From Paraspadella gotoi (taxonomy: Eukaryota > Chaetognatha), in assembly GCA_051294375.1 (NCBI GenBank), contig CM119268.1:5429101-5493100 (forward strand): 64,000 nucleotides of DNA, written 5' to 3'. This document shows positions 1 through 10,353 of this stretch, one piece after another (within the stretch, counting starts at the first letter, position 1; each line of letters starts with the position of its first letter). The translations under genes were made by a program, and so were the position numbers. The notes below the pieces were generated by a model that searched no databases, was not told where the DNA came from, and was given only the letters and a program-made list of their open reading frames with translations.

Positions 1-228
1 TGATAGGGAAGCCAGGTACTATGGGAGTGAATAAACGAGAATGTGAGAGTGTCTTGCAGGGACCTGCTATGTAATTTTAGGTTATCTTATGTTATCATGT
101 AAGAGTGATGGGAGTCCTTAAACCCCCAAAGGCAGTCCAAAGTCAGGGGCAAGATAGCTTATTTATTAAATGATAATAAGAATATGATTTTTATATTGGT
201 CGTAACAATTTCATAAATGAATTTAATT
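1..228 (+). repeat. Interspersed repeat family R1, copy 1
   Basis: This stretch recurs at 3395-3530, 3575-3740, 11600-11770, 39155-39330 (broken) and 41605-41765, always in the same orientation, with a tail only near 46965. Shared blocks include AAGCCAGGTACT, TGAATAAACGAG, GCAGGGACCTGCT (a small inverted repeat), CCTTAAACC, TCCAAAGTCAGGG and GCTTATTTATTAAATG. No tRNA-like promoter, coding frame or terminal inverted repeats could be seen, so the class (SINE, LINE 3' end or MITE) is open. The left end may be cut by the window edge. Confidence 0.75.
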
Positions 229-660
229 AACTTCTCGTTAATCTGACTTCGTACGACAACAAGAAAAACTAACTTTTTCTTTATTCTTTCTTTTTAATTT
301 TTTTTTTTAAGAAAGAATTTCTTTCTGAGTGACAACCGCTGGTGATGTCGTCGCTTGGCAACGAAATTCAACATCCGATTCCATCTCGTCCGTCACGAGG
401 AAAGAAGGATATGAACGACGGAAGCGAATGAATGAGCGAATGAACAACAACAACAACAATGACGACGACGACGACAAAATCATTATATTACAACATCAAC
501 ATCAACATCAATCTGGGAAGACAGAACGGCTGACAGACCGACCGACCGGAGAGACGGAGAGACGGACGGAGAGATGGAAGGACGCAAAGACGGAGAGACG
601 GACGGACAGACGGACGGACAGATACGTCGAAAAATTGCGACGTCGTTGGGAAAAAGACAA
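229..660. other. AT-rich spacer and (GACGGACA)-type simple repeat
   Basis: Up to about 330 the DNA is AT-rich with T runs. From about 435 it holds short (AAC)n, (GAC)n and (ATC)n tracts, and 520-640 is a degenerate GACGGA/GACAGA array. The open frame across it reads as low-complexity Asn/Asp/Arg and has no splice or start context, so it is not called a gene. Confidence 0.6.
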
Positions 661-663
661 ATG

Positions 664-870
664 ACTTATCTAGAGGATGAGGAGGATGAGGAGGAGGAGG
701 ATAAGGGAGAGAGAGAGGAAGAGGAGGAGGAATAGTTGGAGGAAGAAGAAGAGGAAGAGAAAGAGGAGAAGAAGGAGGACGAGAAGGAGTGAGAGAGGGA
801 GGAAAAGAAGAAGGAATACAAGGGAGAAAGGAGAAGGAGGAAGAAGAGGAGGAGAAAGAAGAAAGATTTC
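664..870. repeat. Polypurine (GGA/GAA)n tract
   Basis: About 200 bases are almost pure purine on the plus strand (GAGGAGGAAGAGG type). The open frames on both strands are poly-Arg/Glu and poly-Ser/Leu readings of the repeat. Confidence 0.85.
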
Positions 871-894
871 ACTTCGTCATTTTAAACTTGACGA

Positions 895-1049
895 CTTCTG
901 GAGCTTTGCCTTCGTCGTCAGTTTTGCTGTCGTCGTCGTTGTTGTCGTCGTTGTTGTTGTAGTCGTTATCGTCGTCGTTTTCGTTGTTTCAATTCCGTCG
1001 TCGTATTCATCGTCATCGTCATCATCATCGTCATCATCTTTATCATCAC

Positions 1050-1084
<35 letters not shown>

Positions 1085-1098
1085 ATTCCGTCGTCGTA

Positions 1099-1139
<41 letters not shown>

Positions 1140-1180
1140 TATCATCATCATCATCATCAATTCTGTCGTCGTATTCATTG
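895..1180. repeat. (GTC)n/(ATC)n trinucleotide tract with internal higher-order repeat
   Basis: GTC/GTT triplets are followed by TCATCATC runs. A short phrase, CAATTCCGTCGTCGTATTC, interrupts the array three times (about 988, 1082 and 1158), so a larger unit of roughly 75-95 bases was itself duplicated. Confidence 0.85.
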
Positions 1181-1194
1181 TCGGCCATTGATGT

Positions 1195-1382
1195 CATTGC
1201 TCCCCAGTGAGGATCTCCCACACTGCCCATACCCTGGGCATACAATCCCACCTCCACACTAACATACCATACTGCGGTGACCCTGTGTCATTGGACTAAT
1301 TCTATGAGTTTTTTATGATCGACTTCGTCTGTTTTGACCCACGGGACGGGAGAGGCGCCCTTTGGGGCTCTCTCTCTCTCTC

Positions 1383-1435
<53 letters not shown>

Positions 1436-1548
1436 AAATGATAATTGATGTTTTGGTTGTCGTGTTAAAAAACTGGCCCTGAAATGGCACTGATGGTTTA
1501 AGTCATTTGGCCGCATCGCGATGCCGCGTATAGTTTGAGAGGAGAGAG

Positions 1549-1585
<37 letters not shown>

Positions 1586-1844
1586 GAGAGAGAGAGAGAG
1601 AGGGGAGAGAGAGACAGCGCGAGAAGAGGGCGCGCGCGCGGGAGACACGTGCCCGGCTGCAGTGACATGCGAAGAACAGAGCGAAGTCCGATCAGTAAAG
1701 AACTCATGAGAATTAGGTCCGAATGACACAGAACAGGGCACAACACAACCGCGCAGTATGGTAGTGTTGAGTGTGGTGGAAGGTGGGAAGTTTGTAATGC
1801 CGCCGCCCAGGGTATATGCAGAAGTAGTGGGAGATCCTCGCCAA
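1195..1844. repeat. Noisy inverted repeat flanking GA/CT microsatellites
   Basis: The segment 1195-1380 matches the reverse complement of about 1600-1844 with many small indels. Both arms share GGATCTCCCAC, TACCCTGGGC, TACCATACTGCG, GTGTCATT and ATGAGTT in the same order. The centre holds (CT)n/(GA)n from 1368 and a second GA tract at 1540-1615. The outer end of the right arm stops at a 25-N gap. The right arm looks like a noisier version of the left, so a fold-back assembly artefact is as likely as a true palindromic repeat. Confidence 0.7.
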
Positions 1845-1869
1845 NNNNNNNNNNNNNNNNNNNNNNNNN
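1845..1869. other. 25-N assembly gap
   Basis: Run of 25 N, the same size as gaps at 20531, 29151, 32913 and 56277. It is probably a fixed-size scaffolding gap of unknown true length. Confidence 0.98.
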
Positions 1870-2018
1870 CTCTCTCTCTCTCTAGCTCTCCCATTGTATT
1901 TGTTGTGATTCTTGTGCTCCATTTAATGTACATGATAACGATTGCCATGACAACGCTCCCTCTATCTTGAGTATTTACAAATTTATAGACAATATTTTTC
2001 GACAGTTTAGTTTTTTTT

Positions 2019-2050
<32 letters not shown>

Positions 2051-2240
2051 GCCTTCCTTTCCTTCCTGAATTTTTTCATTCAAAAGAATGAACTACTTTT
2101 AAGTAACTTGTAAAATAAGAGGACTCAACTTGTATTAGTATCACTATCTGTGTCAGACTAGTATCAGTAAGCTGATTGGCTAAAGATGATTTAAATAACG
2201 GGAACCTCATTAACCACGACTCCGAAACCCCAACTCCCTT

Positions 2241-2295
<55 letters not shown>

Positions 2296-2309
2296 TATCT
2301 CTCCTGTCT

Positions 2310-2349
<40 letters not shown>

Positions 2350-2580
2350 CCGTCGGTTTCTTGCGACCGTCTCTCCCCTTCTACCATTAAAGCCATTATC
2401 GTTTACATAAAATATAGAAACACGTGAGCGTCTCATGGATGCAGAGAGCGAAAGAGAAAGGCATAGGAGAAGAGAGAGAGAGAGAGAGAGAGAGATAGAC
2501 GAGAGCGACCGACGAGAGACGAAGAAAGAGATTGAGGAGAGACGAGAGAGAGAGAGAGAGAGATATTAGCGGGTAAGTTA
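1870..2580. other. Spacer with (CTTT)n, (CT)n and (GA)n microsatellites
   Basis: Contains (TTTC)n at about 2018-2050, (CT)n at 2235-2345 and (GA)n at 2468-2565, with short unique DNA between. No splice-bounded open frame of note was seen. Confidence 0.7.
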
Positions 2581-2998
2581 ATCGAGAAGGAGCAGAATGA
2601 ATTGAGTAAGTTAAAGTCGGTTGGCGATTTTGAGATTAGTTAAGCGATTAAGAAGGAAGCCGGAAAAGGGAGAGAGAATTAAGAAATAAAAGGAAAAGAA
2701 AAAAGAAAAGAAAAAAAAAGAGGAGAAAAGTTTATTCATCTCATCACTTAATCGCGAGTCGTTGATGAGAAGAGGGAAATTTAGTTTTAACGATTTTATG
2801 AATAGGGAAAAAAAATTTGACAAAATTATTGTGGAAGAAATAAATAAACTGATGGAAATTTATTGATACGAAAGAGAGTAATGAAATACGATATCGAGAT
2901 AGCGGTAATATTGCTTAGGAATTTAATCAGGACTTTGATTTTGACACTAAAAAATCAATCAATCAATACGAAGGAATTTTAATCGTTCCAATACATGT
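2581..2998. other. AT-rich spacer, no feature recognised
   Basis: Unique AT-rich DNA with an A/G-rich run at about 2690-2730. Nothing gene-like was seen on either strand. Confidence 0.5.
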
Positions 2999-3244
2999 GG
3001 ATAAGGCGCTAAGTGAGCTGAAAAGTGCTATGCACAACATACTTAATTCACTTTGCAGCCATGGAACGAGTCATGGGCTTGGAACCAGTCTTGGGGGTTT
3101 TCTAGGACCCCAAGACGGATTACGACCGTCCTCTCGCTTGGGGATCGATCCCGGTAGCTAATGATCATGAGCTGATGTTATTGCTCAATGAGCTACCTGG
3201 TCACGTATGTCATGTTTATATTCGGGGTGAACTAACGCAATGCC
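2999..3244 (-). mobile_element. tRNA-derived SINE-like element (family S1)
   Basis: Read on the minus strand, the element begins GGCATTGC, continues through GTTCACCCCG, and then has a tRNA-like head with an A-box-like TAGCTCATTGAGC and a B-box-like GGATCGATCCC. A conserved body (GAGGACGGTCGTAATCCG, CTTGGGG, GGTTCCAAGCCCA, GTTCCATGGCTGC) follows, ending near CAGCTCACTTAGCGCCTTATCC-type sequence. The same order occurs on the plus strand at 26394, 29398 and 33151, and part of the body at 15724. Internal pol III boxes plus dispersed copies support a SINE; the known family could not be named. Confidence 0.75.
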
Positions 3245-3394
3245 TGACTACATATACACGGAGTCGCTACTCTCTCTTACATTGTTTGTATCGATTTCAC
3301 CTCCTTGTGTCTTGATGCTAGTACGGAGTACAATATCCCCAATCTCATACTTTTTCTTTTTATACAATTCAATCATTCTTGGAAATGTTATATC

Positions 3395-3740
3395 ACTTCA
3401 TTGAAAGGGTAGCCAGGTACTCTGTGTGTCTTGATTGAAAGCTTGCAGGGACCTGCTAGGGTATTATCATGTAAGAGTAATGGAGGCCTTAAACCACTAT
3501 AGCCTTTCCAAAGTTAGGAATTCAGATAGATTATTTATATACATATATATATATATATATTTATATATTTATTACATGATTAAAAGCTTGCAGAAACCTG
3601 TTATATTATTATCTTGCAAGTGTGATGGAGGCCTTAAACCACCAAAGCCTGTCCAAAGTCAGGGACAAGATAGCTTATTTATTAAATGGATGGATAATTT
3701 TTATATTGGTTGTACCAATTTCATTGATTTTACCAATTTC
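3395..3740 (+). repeat. Repeat family R1, two head-to-tail copies
   Basis: Two R1 copies lie in tandem, separated by an (AT)n run at about 3538-3565. The first carries GTAGCCAGGTACT and GCAGGGACCTGCT; the second lacks the front third and starts at AAAGCTTGCAGAAACCTG. Both end in the CAAAGTCAGG/TTTATTAAATG tail region, the second running into TTATATTGGTTGTACC. Confidence 0.75.
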
Positions 3741-3789
3741 ATAAAACGAAATAAAACAAAAAAGGCAATCGACGTAAACATAAACTTAC

Positions 3790-4007
3790 CACTTCCGCCG
3801 CCAGAGTGAGCGACGAGTAAGTTCCGGGCCGAAGCAGAAACCCTTCGTCCAGGGGGGAGTTGGAGGGGGGAGACCCGCGGGGATGGAGGAAGAGGCGAAG
3901 GCCGCGGGGAGAGGGGGAGGAGGAAGAGGAGGAAGAGGAGGATGAGGAGAGGGAGAGATACTCGTACGTCTCAGCGTTCAACAGCAGAGAGAGACCGTGG
4001 CTTCGAC
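3790..4007 (-). CDS. DEG/ENaC-family channel, extracellular exon d (partial gene)
   Basis: This is one exon of a degenerin/epithelial sodium channel (ASC family) gene, a trimeric amiloride-type cation channel of the plasma membrane. Seen: acceptor cttctcctcag, a 218-base frame and donor GTG|GTAAGT. The first two bases complete the Gly codon left open by the exon at 9225-9315. The product reads GLSLLLNAETYEYL, a run of mostly Ser, GLRLFLHPRGSPP and DEGFLLRPGTYSSLTLAAEV. Known: ASC members have a GL.L.LN.E..EYL segment, then a GLRL.IHP..PP strand and a G..L.PG turn, in that order, in the extracellular palm and thumb-proximal region. The Ser run sits where other members have a short variable loop. 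The cysteine-rich part and second membrane helix should follow at lower coordinates and fall outside the window. FMRFamide-gated, ASIC-like or pickpocket-like subfamily cannot be decided. Confidence 0.88.
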
Positions 4008-4240
4008 CTGAGGAGAAGAAGGGTAGGAGAGAGGGAGAATAGGAGGAGAGAGGGAGAACGAGAGGAGAGAGAGAGAATGGGAGGACAGAGAGAAAAGAAG
4101 AGGAGGGAGGTAGAAGAGGAGGGTTGGAGGAGAAGAAGAGGAGAGAGGGAGAAGGGGAAGAAAGAGGGAGAGAGGGAGGAATGGTAGGAGGAAGGATAGG
4201 GGAGAGGGTGAAAGGGTATGAGGGAGGAAGAAGAGGAAGA
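4008..4240 (-). promoter_or_regulatory. About 230-nt intronic polypyrimidine tract before exon d
   Basis: On the minus (sense) strand nearly every base from 4240 to the acceptor at 4008 is C or T, ending ttctcctcag. This is many times longer than the usual 10-30-nt tract recognised by U2AF. Whether it arose as an acceptor tract or is a CT microsatellite that happens to abut the exon cannot be told. Confidence 0.7.
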
Positions 4241-4279
4241 AAATTATTGATTTGGAATTTTTGGTTTCAAACACTTCAA

Positions 4280-4312
4280 TTTAAGTCACTATGTACTAAA
4301 TAGTGACTTAAA
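4280..4312. repeat. Perfect 13-bp hairpin
   Basis: TTTAAGTCACTAT (4280-4292) and its exact reverse complement (4300-4312) are separated by 7 bases. It could be a small MITE remnant or a chance palindrome. Confidence 0.7.
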
Positions 4313-4655
4313 TATATGTAGTATATAATTGCAAATACTAACTGGTCAAGAAGTTAAAATTAAGTAGCAAATTTGATATTATTGTATCAGAATTATATTT
4401 AGTCATTATTTTTTTTCTCTTCTTTTTCGCTTTCTGGCAACAAGATTTTCTTTTACTTTTTGATCATTTTTTTCCTTCATTTTTCTTTTTATCTCTTTTT
4501 TCTTTCCTTTTTCCTCCATTTTTCTTTCCTTTTTCCTCCATTTTTCTTTTTTTCAATTTCCTCGCCTCCAAATCTTTCCTTTTTTTGGCCTCACCTTCAG
4601 ACCCGCACATTTTGACCAAATCGGGTCCCACCCTAACCTTGATTACGCCCAATAA
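4313..4655. other. AT-rich to T/C-rich intronic spacer
   Basis: Intron of the channel gene. AT-rich to about 4400, then repeated TTTTTCTTTCCTTTTTCCTCC-like phrases at 4460-4590. No exon seen. Confidence 0.5.
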
Positions 4656-4659
4656 TGGC

Positions 4660-4762
4660 GCGCATCCAATGATTGACCACGCCCAGTCTTTGACCACGCC
4701 CAATGACCGCGCCCAGTCTTTGACCACGCCCAATGACCACGCCCAGTATTTGACCACAAGTA
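4660..4762 (+). repeat. Minisatellite, about 30-bp unit (ACCACGCCCA)
   Basis: GACCACGCCCAGTCTTTGAC and GACCACGCCCAAT alternate about three times, giving a composite unit of roughly 30 bases with few changes (one GACCGCGCCC variant). Confidence 0.85.
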
Positions 4763-4769
4763 GGGTATG

Positions 4770-5580
4770 AATTTAAAATCCTTTTTTTTCTCGTCTTTTT
4801 CCCTTTCTCTATTCTCTCTTCTTCTTTTCTTTTCTTACTTCTTTTCTTTGCTCTTCTTTTTTTTACTCTTCTCTTCTCTTCTCTTCTCTTCTCTTCTCTT
4901 CTCTTCTCTTCTCTTCTCTTCTCTTCTCTTTTCTTATTTTTCTTCTCTTCCCTTTTTTTTCTCTTTCTGTCTTCTAAACTTCTTTTCTATTTCCTTTCTT
5001 TTCTCAGATTCGAATAGTTACTTCTTCCTCCTTTTTTCCCTTCATTTCCTCCTCTTCCTTTTCCTTTCTCATTTCATTCAATTACACGGACTTCACCTTT
5101 TTCTCTTTCTCTTTCTTTTGTGTTACCATCTTCGTAAACGAATCTCATTTTTTACCTTTATCCTTCTTTTTTCCTCCTCACCTCCCACTCCCTTCGCCTT
5201 CACTCCTTTCCTTTCCTCCCTTCCCCTTCTCCCTTCATCCTTTCCTTATTTCCTCCTTCCACCTTCCTCCTTTTCTTTCCTCCCTTCCCTTCTCTTCTCT
5301 CCTTTCCTTTCCGCCACTCCTCCTTTTCTCTTCTTCTCACTCCTTTCCTTTCCTCCTCTCCTCCTTTTCTCTTCTTCTTTAGTCATTTCCTTTCCTCCTT
5401 CTTCTCCCTCTCTTTCCTTCCTCCTTCCCTTTCCTCCTCTCTCCCTCTCTTTATCTTTTCCCTTTCTCCCCCTCTTTTTGGCAATTCCTCATCATGATTC
5501 CATCTTTGTCTTGGTTGCTCTCCAAATCCTTTTTCATGGTTTCACGGTCCTGCAGGTTTTCTCTCTCCTTCTCTCCTCTC

Positions 5581-5631
<51 letters not shown>

Positions 5632-5640
5632 CCCTTCGCG
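4770..5640. repeat. Very long polypyrimidine tract with (CTTCT)n core and (CT)n end
   Basis: About 870 bases are strongly pyrimidine on the plus strand, with a clean (CTCTT)n array at about 4868-4931 and (CT)n at 5580-5630. The long Phe/Leu/Ser frame through it is a reading of this low-complexity DNA. It lies inside the 5.2-kb intron between exons c and d of the channel gene. Confidence 0.85.
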
Positions 5641-5724
5641 CCGTTTTTTAAGAAAAAAATACTAGCGAAAGGTGAACGTTTGAAACAATAAAAAAGATAT
5701 GTAAAGGTCGCTTAAATGAAATAA

Positions 5725-5785
5725 GGAAGAGAGAGAGAGAGGAGAGAGAGACAGAGAGAGAGAGAAGAGAGAGAGGAGAGATGAC

Positions 5786-5828
<43 letters not shown>

Positions 5829-5830
5829 AT
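5725..5830. repeat. (GA)n microsatellite
   Basis: Interrupted GA array with AGGAGAG and AGAAGAG variants. Confidence 0.9.
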
Positions 5831-6430
5831 AAACCTTCAAAGTCGCAAGAAATCTTTCCATTATTTTCGTCATCCTTTGATCGCTCCGTCTTAATACCCG
5901 ATTTCCCTCGATCGCTTTTCTCTTTCCTCGCTAAACCCGAACTAAATTCGACGATCTCGTTAAAGCCGGTTTTCCTCGTAATGTCGATCCTCTTTATTTC
6001 TCGGTCCACATGATTTTCTTGACAACAATTCCATTTCCGAGTTCATTAGAATTTTAAAATCGCGTAAAAATTTAATGACTGGGAAAAAAAATGTGAATTT
6101 TGGGAGACTTTCTTTTTTTTATAAGAAAGATTACGTCTCGTCAATGCCTACTGGATATAACGTATTTTATCATTTAAATTAATTTATATCATAAATCGTC
6201 TGCTTATTTTCTTTCATTAATTTTTTCGCCATATTTTCTTATTTTATTTCTTTCTTTTTCTTTCTTTCTTTCTTTTTTTTTCTCTTTCTTTCTTTCTTCT
6301 TATTGTATTTTACTACATAAAAAGTCCTTTATTGAGACATTAACCTAATTTCTCTTAATTCTCTTCTTAACGACTCAATTCGAAAATCATTTTCCGCGGA
6401 AAAAAAACTCCTAATCTCCCTCGCTTCATT
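5831..6430. other. AT-rich intronic spacer
   Basis: Mixed unique sequence and AT-rich DNA with (CTTT)n at about 6245-6300. No splice-bounded coding segment recognised. Confidence 0.5.
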
Positions 6431-6435
6431 CTCTT

Positions 6436-6489
<54 letters not shown>

Positions 6490-6794
6490 TCTTCTCTCAC
6501 TCCTCTCTATCTCTCTCTTCTCTCTCTCTCTCTCTCTTCCTCCCTCTCTCCTCCTCTCTATCTATCTCTCTCTCTCTCTTGCTTTCCACTCTCTCTTTCC
6601 TCTTCTCCTCTTCTCTCTTCTCTTCTCTCTCTCTACTCTCTCTCTCTCTCTTCTCTCTTCTCTCTCTCTCTCTCTCTTGCTCTTTCTTGCTTTCCCTTCT
6701 CTTTCTCTCCCCTCTCTCTCTCTCTCTCTCTCGCTCTCTCTCTCTTGCTTCCCCTCTCTCTCTCATCTCTTCTCTTCTCTCTCTCTCTCTCCTC

Positions 6795-6870
<76 letters not shown>
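6431..6870. repeat. Long interrupted (CT)n array
   Basis: About 440 bases of CT repeat broken by CTTGC, TCTAT and CCTC variants. The Arg/Glu-rich minus frames and Ser/Leu-rich plus frames are artefacts of the repeat. Confidence 0.9.
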
Positions 6871-7049
6871 ATTTTTCCCGCTTATTCTTTCTCGATGTAA
6901 AAAGCAAAAAGAAAAACAAAAACAGGATGAGAAACAAAATAAGGAAAAAAATGACAAAAAAACAAAGAATAAAAAAAGAAAACAAAGGCAAAATTAAAAA
7001 AAAAGATGAAAAAAAGGCGGTTTGTTTTGAATCGAGAGTTTAGGCCAAA

Positions 7050-7135
7050 AAAAAACGACTCTCTCTCTCTCTCTCTTTCTTTCTCTCTCTCTCTTTCTCT
7101 TTTTCTCTCTTTCTCTCTTTCTCTTTCTCTCTTTA
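7050..7135. repeat. (CT)n/(CTTT)n microsatellite
   Basis: CT array with CTTT and CTCTTT variants. Confidence 0.85.
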
Positions 7136-7224
7136 CCCTCTCTGTCTCGCGAGAATCTTTTTAATCTTCTCCTCTTTTTTATTTCGACCTTTGACCTCGA
7201 ACTCTCGATCTCTTTGACCCTGAG

Positions 7225-7865
7225 ACCCAAAATTCCGAGAGGAGATTCCGACTTTGGAGAGAGACTCGAACCCGAAACTGGAAACCAGAAATTTAAACCT
7301 GAGACTCAAAACCCAAAACTTGAACCCGATACTTTTTTTATGGGGCGCTGATGAAATCTTGTAATTAAAGTCGAAATGTGTCCGAATTTTAAATAAAATT
7401 TTATTTATCGTTTCCGAATAAAAAAAAATTATATTTTTAATTTTAAACCCGAGAATTTAAACCGAGACTCGAAAACTCAGGACTGAAACCCGAGACTCAA
7501 AAGACTAGAAGCCAAGTCTCAAAACCCAAAAATCAAAATCAAACCTGAGACTCAAAACTCAACCTCAATCCGGGGACTCAAAACCCAAGACTCGAAACCC
7601 AAACACAAACCGGGGACTCAAAACTGGAGACTCGAAACCTTAGACTCAAACACGATGCTCGAACTCAGAATTCAAAATCCCAGACTCAAACTCAAAACTT
7701 AAAATCCAAGATTCAAAACCAGAAACTCAAACCCAAGACCTAAAATTCAACACTCGAAACCGAGATGCAAACCCAAGAGTCAGAAGGTGAGATGAAGAAC
7801 CCTCGACTTTAACCCAAGACTTAAAACCTGGGGCCAGAGACTCGAGCCCGAGACTCGAACCCAGT
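7225..7865 (+). repeat. Degenerate minisatellite, GAGACTCAAAACCC-type unit
   Basis: Phrases such as GAGACTCGAAACCC, GAGACTCAAAACCC and GGGGACTCAAAAC recur every 14-25 bases. A non-repeat AT-rich insertion lies at about 7330-7440. The units differ more than those of the other arrays here, suggesting an older repeat. Confidence 0.75.
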
Positions 7866-7949
7866 GATTGGTTCGACGACGACGAGAGTGAGACAACACC
7901 TGTATTGTTCCTTCTCTTTTGCTGATTCCCATTTCGTTTCAATTAAATC

Positions 7950-8025
7950 GTCTCTCTCTCTCTCTCTCTCTCTCCCTCTCTCTCTCTCTTTCTCTATCTC
8001 TATCTCTCTCTCTCTCTCTTCTCTC
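7950..8025. repeat. (CT)n microsatellite
   Basis: CT array with CTATCT interruptions. Confidence 0.9.
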
Positions 8026-8286
8026 CTTAGTCTCTTGCGATAAATGGAGATAAACGACGAAAAGGAGAGAAAAAGAGAAAGAGGTAAAAAAAAAAATGTA
8101 TCGTAAAAAAAGTGTTAAAAGTCGTTTTAGTCTTTAGGCTTTTATTGTTAAAATTGAATCTTAACTAATTTTTTAAAATTTTTCTTCAGTCCAAGTATTT
8201 TTTAAATTAAGAGAGAAAACTAAAAATGAAAAATGTAAATGAAAAAGAAAGAAAAAAAGGAACAAAGAAAAAAATTACAAAAGAAA

Positions 8287-8450
8287 AGAGAAAGAAAGGA
8301 AAGGAAAGGAAAGGAAAGGAAAGGAAATGAAATGAAAGGAAAGGAAAGGAAAGGAAAGGAAAGGAAAGGAAAGGAAAGGAAAGGAAAGGAAAAGAAAAGA
8401 AAAGAAAAGAAAAGAAAAGAAAAGAAAAGAAAAGAAAAGAAAAAGAAAAT
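8287..8450 (+). repeat. Pentanucleotide array (GGAAA)n then (GAAAA)n
   Basis: About 20 GGAAA units, with two GAAAT variants, switch abruptly to about 10 GAAAA units. Flanks are A-rich. The overlapping charged open frames are repeat readings. Confidence 0.92.
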
Positions 8451-8504
8451 AAAAAGAGAATAAATTTGAAAAAAGATAAGGAAGAAAAATCGGAATAGAA
8501 TCAT

Positions 8505-8580
8505 TCGTCTCTCTCTCTCTCTCTCTCGCTTTCCCTCTCTCTCTCTTTATATCCCTCTCTCTCTACATCTCTCTCTCTGT
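8505..8580. repeat. (CT)n microsatellite
   Basis: CT repeat with TATAT and ACAT interruptions. Confidence 0.85.
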
Positions 8581-8697
8581 ATACACCCCCGATTTCGTAA
8601 ATCTTCTTAAAAATTCAAAAATTCACTGTTTTTTTTTTTAAGTTCAGAGTTCAACCAAAGGGCGACGCTGCTACCGAAATTTTCCGTGATTTCATTA

Positions 8698-8756
8698 GCG
8701 ACGACGACGAAAACGACGACGACGACAACGACGACGACGAGGACGACGACGACGTT
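8698..8756 (+). repeat. (GAC)n trinucleotide array
   Basis: GACGACGAC with AAC variants, next to a short GC-rich unique patch (8757-8800). Confidence 0.85.
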
Positions 8757-8856
8757 ACCCTCGAGGGGTCGACAATGCGCTGGGGACCAGGGATCCATTA
8801 ATTTCAATCTTCGAGTAACAAGTAACATCATTGTAAATCGAATTTTGGTTCGCAGG

Positions 8857-8996
<140 letters not shown>

Positions 8997-9224
8997 AATC
9001 TTTTTTTGTGAGCCGAAAATGTTTAAATCAGTGAACTAACCGACTCTTTGAAGAAACTAAGTTCATCTGACCCATTTGTTGTAATTAATGATAAAAGCAA
9101 ATAAACAATTGAAGTAACCCCGTCGAATGGGACCAGTTTTCTAAATCGATTCGCGCCGAATAAGTTCGACTCAATGTGACGCCAATCGAGGCGGCGATAA
9201 AGATCCCCCCCCCGATTAACTCAC

Positions 9225-9315
9225 CCGCGAAGGTGAGGTCTTCACCGTCGACGGCAAAAGTGTGACATTTGCCGAATTTGGTGATGGAGGAAAAGACGGA
9301 GGTTCGTCTCGACGA
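9225..9315 (-). CDS. DEG/ENaC-family channel, extracellular exon c (partial gene)
   Basis: Seen: acceptor ccctttccttcccag, a 91-base frame and donor GCGG|GTGAGT. It reads SSRRTSVFSSITKFGKC followed by HTFAVDGEDLTFAG. Known: ASC-family channels carry an F(T)..GKCYTFN-like block just after the first two extracellular cysteines, at the end of the finger region. ITKFGKCHTF matches that block in position and pattern, with His for the usual Tyr and Ala for the usual Asn. The exon ends in phase 1 and joins exon d (3790-4007) in frame across a 5.2-kb intron. Its phase-0 start does not fit the phase-1 end of the frame opened in exon b; the mismatch is one base. Confidence 0.85.
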
Positions 9316-9316
9316 C

Positions 9317-9640
9317 TGGGAAGGAAAGGGGGGCAGGAGGAGGAGCAGGGTGAGGAGGGGAAAGAAGGGCAGAGGGGGAAGGAAAGGAGAAAGTAGAGGG
9401 AGATAGGAGAGAGTGTAGGGAAGAAGGAGAGGAGAAGAAGAGGGAGAAGAAGAGCGTAGTGGAGCGAGGAAGGAGAAAGGAGAGGGGATGGGCGGGGAGG
9501 AAGGGGAAACGGAGAAAGTACGGGGGGACGAAGGAGGGAGAGAAGAGGGAGAGACGAGAGGAGCGAAAGAAAGGAGGAAGTGAGGTCAAGGAGAAAGAGT
9601 GGAGAAGAGAAAGGAGAGGAGAGGGAGGGAAGGAGCTCAA
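9317..9640 (-). promoter_or_regulatory. About 320-nt intronic polypyrimidine tract before exon c
   Basis: On the sense strand the tract is almost entirely C and T up to ccttcccag. The open frames through it (Pro/Ser/Leu-rich) are low-complexity readings. Confidence 0.7.
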
Positions 9641-9930
9641 CAATTATAATTAAACTTAAAAAAGTAGACAACGACAAACTAACGACTACCGATCGAATTA
9701 CAAAACTAAATCCACAATGAAAAAAGTTTTTTTTTTTTTTTTTTTTCTTCTTTCGATAAAATTAGGAAATTCGAAAATTTTTTTTTTAAATGAGAATTGA
9801 AAATAATTTGGAGGAAAGTAGACGAAGTCGTCAAGAGATTACGAGGGTTAACGAGGTTGTCGGGATTTTTAAGAAATCGGTGAAAAGTTATTTGAAAGGG
9901 TTAGGAATTGTTGAGAGAGAGATGACAAAG
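9641..9930. other. Intronic spacer
   Basis: AT-rich unique DNA with a T run at about 9727-9748. Nothing gene-like seen. Confidence 0.45.
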
Positions 9931-10200
9931 GGGAGATGGGTGACTAAGTTTGTAGGGGTGACAAAATTTTAGAGAAGGTGACAAAGGTGAGCGAGGGACA
10001 AAGCTGAGAGGGTGATAAAGGGTTAGAGAGATGACAAAAGACGTGAGGGTCACAAAGGTTAGAGGGTACTAAGTTGGGAGGGCTGACAAAGATGAGAGAG
10101 GTGATAAAGGTGAGAGAGATGACTAAGTTGAGGGAGGTGGCAAATTAAGAGAAGTGAGAAAAGTTGTCAAAGTTGTCAAAGTTGTCAAAGTTGACAAAAT
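9931..10200 (+). repeat. Degenerate minisatellite, GAGAGGTGACAAAG-type unit
   Basis: GGTGACAAAG, GATGACTAAG and GGTGATAAAG phrases recur every 15-25 bases, ending in three GTTGTCAAA units at about 10160-10190. Confidence 0.75.
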
Positions 10201-10289
10201 TAACAAAGAACAAGCGACAAGAAATAAAACCACTTAAATTTGAAGTCACGTCTTACAACGTCGACAAATTAGGGTAAGTTATAACTCAC

Positions 10290-10321
10290 CTTTTTTCTCC
10301 GCTTAGCTTTCGCGCCGCCGC

Positions 10322-10353
<32 letters not shown>

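Noticed and set aside
1382-2083. 233-codon minus frame crossing an N gap
   Set aside because: It joins CT-repeat-coded Ser/Leu runs across unknown sequence; no splice or domain support.
4767-5651. 294-codon plus-strand frame rich in Phe, Leu and Ser
   Set aside because: It is a reading of an 870-base polypyrimidine tract; both other plus frames are equally low-complexity, and there is no protein domain.
8220-8504. Poly-Phe/Leu/Ser minus frame and Lys/Glu plus frame
   Set aside because: Pentanucleotide repeats are open in several frames on both strands.
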